Source: Hanleya hanleyi
Lineage: Eukaryota; Mollusca; Polyplacophora; Lepidopleurida; Hanleyidae
Length of the DNA: 64,000 nt
Assembly (NCBI GenBank): GCA_036873755.1
Contig: JAVTVY010037044.1
Location: forward strand, 62,001 to 126,000
Direction of reading: 5' to 3'
Made by a program: the position numbers and the translations under genes. Of the stretch, positions 57,128 through 64,000 are shown in pieces. How positions within the stretch are numbered: the stretch's first letter is position 1; each line of letters starts with the position of its first letter. The notes under the pieces were generated by a model. It did not search any database and had not been told where the DNA came from. It saw nothing but the letters and a program-made list of their open reading frames with translations.

Positions 57128-57338
57128 GCGTAAGAGGGCTTCGCCTAGACTTTGAGAAAATGGATACACATCTCGAAAACTGTCCCTTTTTATAGAAAAA
57201 TACCCATCTATGCTCTGGAAAACCCCCGACGATCGACCAACGTATTTTTCAGCCGCGAATCACAGACGTGCAAAATCGGTATCATGCCAACGTACGCGAT
57301 GACCTTTATCGACGTACACCAAACGTACCGACTGGGCT

Positions 57339-57503
57339 ATGGTCCGTAGCCAGGGGGGGTTATTTTGGGTTCGGGGAAACCCCCCTTTCGGAAATATTAT
57401 ATATTTTTCTCATATAAATGCCCTTTTCAACCTGAAACGAACCCCCTATTTGCCCCTTTTCCCATACAGCGAACCCCCTCAGTAAATCCTGGCTACGGCC
57501 CTG
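57339..57503. mobile_element. Small MITE with CCGTAGCCAGG ends
   Basis: About 165 bp, with inverted ends 'ggtccgtagccagg' (left, one mismatch) and 'cctggctacggccctg' (right, ending 57503), and internal inverted G/C runs ('gttcggggaaacccccc', 'gaaccccc'). The CAGGG-type end resembles hAT-like MITEs, but the 8-bp flanks (actgggct / attgttta) do not match, so no duplication supports this. Sits between the broken coding sequence and the LTR element. Confidence 0.5.
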
Positions 57504-58310
57504 ATTGTTTATATAACGAAAGTGCAGAATGACAACGACCCCTTGGGTTCCCCTTTAATAAATCACTGCTGGTGCTTGACACGTGAATAGTGTGAAATCG
57601 AAAGTAACACTGTGTTTACGTGTGCGGTTGACTTACCTGATGGAGTTCAACGCTGTAATTTTCCTAGAATGATCTACAATAATCCGGGAGACAGACAATG
57701 CCTCGAAATCCCGGTGAAGTTATCTCAAACGATCAGTCGGGACGGCGAAAAGGGACTCTGGTGAGCTCACTTGCTTCGCTGTAGATGACGTCAGTCAGGA
57801 ATCCGGAAGTCAACATTTGTGGAATATGCAGATGAACGACAGTGAACTTTGCGGTCGTCGTATGAATTAACTAGAGAGAGTTGGAAGCTGAGACTTACCA
57901 GTTACGTCCGTTATGAATTATGGTTTGTTCCTCCATAGCCATATTTATCCAGTGAAGTCCAGATAAACTGATCGGGGGAAAGTGTGATTATTTCACAATA
58001 AAGAGGGCACTGGCATCGTCGACTTGTTCCTACCTTTATCTGCAGGAGAACGTTCTGTTTCTACCTTTATCCACAGAAGAGCGGTTAGCCCTATATAAGC
58101 TGGGCTCTCGCGGAAAGGAGGCAGACCAGCAGAAACTTCGAGGTCTTCCTTTCCAACCTCCTCCATCCAGACAAGGTGACAGGTTGAATCGAACTCCCTC
58201 GTTGGATCAGTGCACGAGTGCGTTCCCGGTAGCCTGACAGTTTGTCTTGGGGACCCTGCGCACTCTCTTGTGGATCTGAAACATCCATTCCCCCACGTAA
58301 AAACGTTTCA
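57504..58310 (+). mobile_element. 5' LTR region of the Ty3/gypsy element
   Basis: The right edge is set by 'aaacgtttca' (58310) followed by 'ac' and the G-rich 'tggtggcagcggtggga', the position and look of a primer-binding site. The left edge cannot be fixed because the 3' LTR lies outside the window; somewhere between 57504 and about 57700 is likely. The region is non-coding, with a TATA-like box at 58091. Confidence 0.55.
58091..58100 (+). promoter_or_regulatory. TATA-like box in the LTR
   Basis: 'ctatataagc' lies about 220 bp before the LTR end and 265 bp before the gag ATG, where a pol II promoter for the element would be expected. No initiator motif was evaluated. Confidence 0.45.
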
Positions 58311-58312
58311 AC

Positions 58313-58330
58313 TGGTGGCAGCGGTGGGAG
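58313..58330 (+). other. Putative primer-binding site
   Basis: 'tggtggcagcggtgggag', two bases after the LTR end. TGG-starting sequences here pair with the CCA end of a tRNA used as primer. Which tRNA was not determined. Confidence 0.45.
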
Positions 58331-58363
58331 ACGAAGGAAAGGAGACCAAGCCTGGCGGATAGC

Positions 58364-59718
58364 ATGGATCCGGCCCAGACAACCATGAATATGACTGGAG
58401 ATTTCGGCGCCAAGTTGCGACAATGGGAAGCCATGAGCCAACCACCTGACGGAAGAGGAGCCCAACGAAAATTCTCCACAACGCCGAGTCCTCGGGAACG
58501 ACGTGACACGGGAAGAGGTGTTGGTTCCGGGCGATCGACTACAGCTACTCTGGCTTCTGAGAATCTTCTTGACTTGTCCACGCAAGAACTCGAATCGGTG
58601 CTGTTGGAACCACCGGCCGACCTAACGCCACGACCTTCAGCGAGAACGGCTACTGAAGATCAACTGACCAGTAGGGGGCGTGAGCCAGTAGACGAGCAGC
58701 CCGACGTTGACCCGAGACGAGAGGTAGAAGATCTACGTGGTGCCATAAACGTATTGAGTACAACGGTGACCGCCATGATGGGACAGATGTCCACAATACT
58801 GAGAAATCAAAGTTCCAGTGACGAGATGACTCAGCTTAATAGTGAAGATGACAGCTATTCTGGTCCGGCCGGACTGGGAAGAGGGCGCCGAGCCGCAGAG
58901 ACGCCACTACGAGGTCGAGATGAAGCCGCAGCTGGGACGACGCCGAGGCATGACGGGTCGCTGCCAAGAAGACGCCGGGATGAACCACCGTCAGTTTCAG
59001 GGGATCAGCCGTTACAGACGTCGACACCCAGGGCAGAGCTTAGTCAGCCGAAGACGACGATGGTGAAGGCCGCTACCTACGATGGTACCACGCCATGGCG
59101 AGACTATTTGGCTCGCTTCGGGCACTGCGCCGTGATCAATGGGTGGACGTACCAACAACAGGGTCAATATCTTGCCGTCGCTTTACGGGGATCAGCACAA
59201 CAAGTATTGACCAGCCTTAAGTCTGCACCGGGCAGTACCGACTACGACCATCTGAAGGAAGCCTTGGAGAAGCGCTTTGCCCCACCGAATCAGATGGACC
59301 TGTACAAGTCGCAACTGAAGTCTAGACACCGCGAGAGGGATGAAGATCTTCCGGGCCTGGCTCAGGCATTGATCCGCCTGACACAGCTGGCTTATCCTGA
59401 TGCCGGAGACGACATTCAAGATACCCTAGCCAAGGATCAGTTCCTGGATGCCATCAGTGCTGAGATGAGATTTCAAGTCTGGCAGACAAGACCTAAACCT
59501 TGGATGCGGCGGTACATGCGGCCGTGGAGCTGGAAGCATTCAAGATCTCCCAGCGTCGGAAACCCTGGGCGACGGCCAAGTCAACAGCCATGGAGAAGGA
59601 TGACGAGGCAACCGCATCCACCGAAGAGGATGAAACGGAGAATCAAAGGTTAAGAGAAGAAAACAAGATGTTAAAGGAGACGATTCAGCGGAACAGTGAA
59701 CCACAGAGACAGCAATAG
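58364..59718 (+). pseudogene. Ty3/gypsy Gag
   Basis: Capsid/nucleocapsid precursor. The ATG at 58364 follows the primer site by ~33 bp. The frame is open to 59653; the N-terminal ~230 residues are Arg/Ser/Thr/Pro-rich and low in complexity, and the retrotransposon-type capsid domain lies at about residues 243-360 ('TPWRDYLARFGHCAVINGW', then 'LEKRFAPPNQMDLYKSQLKS'). Near 59495 the true continuation shifts to the frame of 59500-59718, which is Glu-rich and coiled-coil-like (ENQRLREENKMLKETIQ). It meets a TAG at 59716-59718 before the zinc knuckle. The TAG may be a mutation or a programmed stop. Confidence 0.75.
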
Positions 59719-60687
59719 CCACAACGGTACCAGTCAAGATGGGGGCATGGACGGGGGCGAGGACAACCATACGGCAGCCATGGTCGAACGTCAGGATGCT
59801 GGTCATGCGGAAAAGACGGGCATTACCGTGCTAACTGTCCAGAGTTGCGCAGGCCAGATGATCATCGAACCCCAGGACAACCGAAACCTCCACCGAAACC
59901 TCCTACAGTGAATAACTCTGGTGAGGCCGGGTTGTATCTCCCGGCCAAGATGGGATCCGTAGGATTGTGGTGCTGCGTCGACACAGGCGCATCGGTTTCT
60001 CTTCTGAACGTGCGGGTGTACAACCAGCTAAGTCCCCGACTTAGGCCGGCATTGAGAAGTCCCTCCTTTGCGTCCATTCGTATGGCTGATGGTACATCTA
60101 TGCCACTACAAGGTGAAGCAGACTTTAAGATCACTATAGATGGGACTACCCGGACTCAAACGATGATTGTTGGATCATTGACAGTGGATGCCCTCCTTGG
60201 TTATGATTTCCTGAGTACCCACTGTACTGCGATTGATACGGAGAAGCACCGGGTGAAGTATGGCGGCCGATATGTCCAGTGTGAGGTCGTGGGGAGCCAC
60301 GAATGCCATCGGGTGTCCGTAACGGAGACTTTCACTATCCCAGCTGGAGCTGAGGCAGTGGTGACGGGGACAGTCCGAGGTGCTCTACCGGGAGAGGTCG
60401 GAATGGTGGAAAATATTACTGAGTTGACACAGAAGACTGGAACCATGGTGGCCAGAGCCCTGGCCGAAGTTGACCGTGACCATGAAGTTACCCTGCGGTT
60501 CCTTAACCTGTCCACTGACCCCGCCGTAGTACAAGCAGGCACCCTGTGTGGTAGTCTGACTGAAGTGGAGGTAGTGGATAATTCAGCTCCACGTACTGCA
60601 GAGCCTCTGAACCAGAATAGTCCAGCCTCTGGTGAAGCAACGGTGCCAACCCCAAGATGTCCACAGCATCTACGGGCCTTAGTTTAA
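59719..60687 (+). pseudogene. Ty3/gypsy nucleocapsid knuckle and protease
   Basis: Same frame as the end of gag, after its TAG. A single CCHC knuckle 'CWSCGKDGHYRANC' (59797-59838) is preceded by a Gly/Arg-rich stretch. An aspartic protease then follows with 'CVDTGASVSLLN' (catalytic Asp in DTGA) and the later 'VDALLGYDFLS' flap-side motif. The protease would cleave the polyprotein. About 120 residues after the protease are unassigned. The frame stops at TAA 60685-60687; RT continues in the next frame. Confidence 0.8.
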
Positions 60688-60706
60688 CAGTCCAGTCGAG
60701 CGAGCT

Positions 60707-62120
60707 TTGGCTGTAGAAGACCTTGTCACTCGTTTCACCCATCTGTTCGCCAAGGATGACAGTGATTTGGGGCGAACAACGATGGTGCAACATCACATCA
60801 AGACAGGGAATGCGCCCCCGATCCGGATTCCTCCACGACGTCCACCCCTTCATGCTCGTGAAATAATAGACGACAAGGTTGAAGACATGCTGAAGCGGGG
60901 AGTCATCGCGCCATCCAATGGGCCTTGGTCTGCATCGGTCGTCCTAGTACGGAAAAAGGATGGGAAAATGCGATTCTGTGTCGATTACCGGGCCCTCAAC
61001 AAACTGACAGAGAAAGATGCCTACCCCCTGCCGAGAATCGACGAGTCACTGGATTCTCTGTCTGGTGCCTGCTGGTGGAGTACGCTCGATCTGATGTCAG
61101 GGTACTGGCAGGTCGAGGTGGTCCCGGAAGACAGATGTAAAACCGCCTTTGCCACTCGACGGGGCCTGTACCAATTCCGGGCCATGCCATTCGGGCTTTG
61201 TAATGCTCCAGGAACCTTCGAGCGATTAATGGAGGCAGTTTTGGCAGGTCTCCATTACGAGACGTGCTTGGTGTGCCTCGACGACATAATAGTTTTTGGA
61301 CGAACCTTCGAGGAGATGATCCAACGACTGGAGGAAGTCTTCCAGAGACTGCAACAACACGGCCTTAAATTGAAGCCCTCGAAATGTGTCATCGGGAAAC
61401 AACAAGTTCTCTACCTCGGCCATGTGGTGACACAAGACGGGATTGGTACCGATCCGGAGAAGATTCGGGCTGTACGAGAGTGGCCGACGCCTGTCTCCCA
61501 GACTGAGGTCAGAAGTTTTCTCGGCCTGTGTGGGTACTACCGGCGTTTTATACGAGACTTTGCAACTGTAGCAGCCCCTCTACATCGACTGACGGAGAAA
61601 AAGGCGGTATTTCTGTGGGATGATACAGCCCAGACGGCATTTGACCACCTAAGACAGAAGCTGACGACCGCACCTATGTTGATGATGCCGGATTTTCGAC
61701 AGCCCTTTATCCTGGACACGGATGCCAGCAATTTCGGCATTGGGGCCGTCTTGTCCCAGGAGATCAACGGAGAAGAAAAGGTCGTAGCCTATGGCAGCAG
61801 GGTGTTGTCCAAAACAGAACGTGCCTACTGTGTGACTAGACGGGAACTTCTGGCTGTTGTGTACTTTGTAAAGTACTTTCGGCATTATCTGTTCGGCCGA
61901 CAATTTCTGTTGCGCACTGACCATGGGTCCCTGAGGTGGTTAATGCGGTTTAAAGAACCGGAGGGACAGTTGGCTCGCTGGATACAGGCCCTCGGAGTCT
62001 ACGACTTTGAAATTCAGCATCGACCCGGACGGAAGCACGGAAATGCTGACGCCATGAGTCGAATCCCGTATAAGCAGTGTGGACGATCAGGTTCCGAGGT
62101 CCAAGAAGCTGCCCGTGTTA
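60707..62120 (+). pseudogene. Ty3/gypsy reverse transcriptase and RNase H
   Basis: The frame is open for 471 codons before the transposon boundary. RT: 'VRKKDGKMRFCVDYRALNKL', 'AYPLPRIDESLD', motif A 'WWSTLDLMSGYWQV', motif B region 'FRAMPFGLCNAPGTFERLM', and the catalytic 'VCLDDIIVFG' (LDD; FADD/YVDD in other groups). Connection: 'VRSFLGLCGYYRRFIRDF'. RNase H: 'LDTDASNFGIGAVLSQ', 'YCVTRRELLAVVY', 'LRTDHGSLRWLM'. The domain ends with 'IQHRPGRKHGNADAMSR'. Codons after 62120 belong to the inserted transposon. Catalytic residues of both enzymes are intact. No initiator is needed, since it is translated as part of a Gag-Pol fusion. Confidence 0.85.
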
Positions 62121-64000
62121 GGGAGCGTGTCAAAAGTTTTGACATTCAAACTAAAGGAATGCGTCAGAAAATGAATAGGTACTCGTTCTTTTTCTTCCAG
62201 CAAACGAACGTTCGACAGTCAGAAAATGAACACTACCCCGTCAGAAAAATGAACGTCAGAAAAAGAACATTCTTTTTTGAACGTTCAAATTAGTATGTAT
62301 GATAGCGGTCAGAATTCGCTGAAGGGCTCACATTACGGCTATCGTGTCGACTCGAAAAAAAAAGAAAACAAAACAAAAACAGAACACTCGAAAAGGCAGA
62401 ACCTTTGAGACTTAACTGTATTTATTTTGCACTAGCTTTCGTAGGTATATAACCCACTTCCTCTGAAGAAGTACTTTGTTCTTTCAAAGCAACTATGGCA
62501 AAGATTTGACGTTTATCTACAGCAAATTCAATAAATGTATTTAATATAATAAAAGTGGATTATATTACGTATTTGTTCAATAGATGCAATAAATAAAAGA
62601 GCATCTCGCGCGTCCTATGACGCCTTTTGTTTTGATTAGAGCATTATGTTCATCCCTGTGGATGATCACTAAGTCCAATAATGTTCTTTTCTTCTCCCAA
62701 GGACCACGATCATGAAATGCAAGGAGTCCCCATGCAGTTCGAAAGCCATGCTTCTCACAACAGGACTAGATCAATAGTTGTTGAATGCATAGCCCCCACC
62801 AATCATGCACCAGAATTGAGATGTCTTTAGCTGCGGGTAGGAAATTAGTCATGTTTTGAAATTATTAAAATGCATTCATCGAATTTTTAACACCTGTCTT
62901 GGTTTTATAAATATAAAGTATATTTGCCGCAGCTCATTTCCTGAACTGAAATTATAAATTTATTATAGTTCACACTTGTTTAGCTGGAATTTATACATCT
63001 CCATACTAACCTTGTCAGAATCCTGGAGCCTAGTTTTCCATCTTTGTCCACACATGGATGAACTTTGTCAGAGATATATAATGGAGAACATAAATCGCAA
63101 TAGTATTCAAGAACAAGAAAAGGAAAAAAAAACCCGAACTGGTTTCCTTTTTGCTTAGAAATACGCCAATTGCATCCGCGCTGGGGGAGAAAAGAGAACT
63201 TGATCAGCTCCCTATTTCCAGAGTAACCACAATATCGCCATTCACTTGGTTTAAATAGTTTATTTGACGACAGGAGCGCAATAAGCCGAAGTTATTAGTG
63301 CGTCTCCCAGTAATCGTAGAGGAAATACATAGTGACAAAAGTATAATATAGACATATAAATATACGAAAGTCATTCACTTATATAACGATTTATCCTTAT
63401 GACATTGGGAAGTTTTTGTCTTCAGTAATATTATCTTCAATAAGAAATGAGTAAATCAGGGAAAGTATACAGGCCTACAAACTACATGTATGATCATTAT
63501 AAAAAGACATGGCCCGACTGAATCACGCAGAGACGCCATGCAGCTCCGGTCATATCTCAAGGTAGGCCGCCATGTGAGGTCTCCTATTTGTCAATAAAAC
63601 CATGGAGTTCAAAGTTTTAATTCCATGATAAAAAAAATAAACCTTGAATAAAACATTTCTGATTGCCAACACATCAAGCCCTTTCTTTAACAAAGATATA
63701 TGGACCGATTGATTCACGTGGAGACTTCATCACGCATGTGGCGCCCGTCATTATGCAACCTGTGAGGGCCCCTTCATTTGTAAATAAAACAAAAGGACGC
63801 AGTTCAAACACCAACACATCAAAACATTTCTTTAAAGAAGATGGATATTTTTCATAGACCAATGTATTGAAATATCCTTTGCGGAGCCTAAACCCTTCCT
63901 TCTTTCCCGCATACAAAGTATTCTCTATATAGGGCCCATTTCCAGCGCACGAACTCCATTTTCAATACATACTGTCGGCTTCTTTATTAAAATTATACCA
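62121..64000. mobile_element. TTA-flanked DNA transposon, copy 2 (partial, reversed)
   Basis: Begins GGGAGCGTGTCAAAAG at 62121, preceded by TTA (62118-62120), and is the reverse complement of 22393-26215 read from its right end; base 64000 corresponds to about 23171 of copy 1. It lacks the 416-bp retroposon and differs by a larger replacement in the zone equivalent to 24866-25757 of copy 1 (about 890 bp there, about 170 bp here at 62545-62712). Contains the same subterminal GAACGTTC and TCAGAAAATGAAC words. No transposase was seen in the visible part. Confidence 0.85.
62140..62300. repeat. Subterminal GAACGTTC / CAGAAAATGAAC array (copy 2)
   Basis: Repeats 'tcagaaaatga(a)', 'cagaaaaatgaacgtcagaaaaagaac' and the palindromes GAACGTTC; the same order as the reversed right end of copy 1 (26050-26192). 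Confidence 0.7.

Larger units (their letters stand above)
55553..57259 (-). pseudogene. Unidentified minus-strand coding sequence split by PLE copy D
   Basis: Two open minus-strand segments share one frame: 57259 down to 57085 (ending within the right 43-bp repeat) and 56026 down to 55553, where a TAG is the stop. Counting the 43-bp repeat once gives about 200 codons without a stop, in a region otherwise full of stops. Upstream, an in-frame TGA at 57260-57262 and then a MITE at 57339-57503 end the trace. The product is hydrophilic, with 'WPTIRHSFHRHRPILDLYNF' and 'DQATAFKLNLTFGYLLRHKE' as distinctive segments. It reminds me of uncharacterised mobile-element proteins in marine invertebrates, but I cannot name the family. 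Composition is less AT-rich than the flanks. Confidence 0.5.
58364..62120 (+). mobile_element. Ty3/gypsy LTR retrotransposon internal region
   Basis: Order gag, zinc knuckle, protease, reverse transcriptase, RNase H; the RNase H C-terminus is followed after about 25 codons by the TTA-flanked transposon, so the integrase and 3' LTR are separated from it (outside the window, if present). GC-richer than the rest of the window. Domain order is that of Ty3/gypsy, not Ty1/copia. Three frame breaks make it defective. Confidence 0.85.

Noticed and set aside
58091..58585. Minus-strand ORFs of 164 and 124 codons opposite gag
   Set aside because: Shadows of the GC-richer gag/LTR sequence, with no homology.
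62121..62293. Extension of the pol reading frame
   Set aside because: Codons past 62120 are transposon sequence read through in frame.

Overview
The window is eukaryotic, transposon-dense DNA, AT-rich, with no bacterial gene organisation and no host gene that I can read intact. The mix of repeats points to a marine invertebrate, most likely a mollusc or other lophotrochozoan. The evidence is many Penelope-like retroelement copies, LINE 3' ends carrying the 'GTCGC..TTCAGCAATAT..CAGCTATAT.GCGACG' sequence with GAGT or GA tails, a tRNA-derived SINE, and short elements ending in TTAACCCTA.CTGGCC. The lineage rests on recalled repeat families, not a search.

Layout. 1-2.2 kb is a foldback element with about 0.7 kb arms. 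2.5-11 kb holds diverged duplicated non-coding repeats and one small ORF of unknown nature (9922-10188). 11.6-12.75 kb is a TTAA-flanked MITE carrying a 5S-rRNA-derived SINE; a second, uninterrupted copy lies at 29.7-30.3 kb. 14.4-17.5 kb is a Penelope-like element (PLE copy A) split by a 1,471-bp TA-flanked DNA transposon. 17.5-21.5 kb holds decayed PLE 3' tails, LINE tails and repeats. 21.95-27.15 kb is PLE copy B, split by a 3,823-bp TTA-flanked DNA transposon that itself carries a 416-bp retroposon with a 5-bp duplication. 27.5-28.25 kb is PLE copy E (minus strand). 28.3-34.4 kb contains AACACT-rich borders, the second MITE, a foldback element and LINE tails. 35.9-39.7 kb and 39.9-45.1 kb are two degraded plus-strand LINEs; the second is an I/Jockey-type element with a three-knuckle gag, endonuclease, reverse transcriptase and RNase H. 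45.1-48.3 kb is a 133-bp triplication, three copies of a larger module and a palindromic MITE. 49.5-50.3 kb is PLE copy C. 51.1-54.6 kb is a minus-strand Tx1/L1-like LINE. 55.55-57.5 kb is a minus-strand coding sequence broken by PLE copy D, which is flanked by 43-bp direct repeats. 57.5-62.12 kb is a Ty3/gypsy LTR element (LTR, gag, protease, RT-RNase H), cut before its integrase by a second copy of the TTA-flanked transposon, which runs off the window end.

The genes do not form a pathway. The story is nested insertion. Comparing interrupted with uninterrupted copies inside the window lets several insertion boundaries and target duplications be read to the base. The most novel items are the TTA-flanked family with GAACGTTC-rich subterminal arrays, the PLE family that ends without a C-terminal endonuclease, the 43-bp duplication around PLE copy D inside an open reading frame, and the 5S-derived SINE. 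No CRISPR array, rRNA operon or functional tRNA gene was seen.
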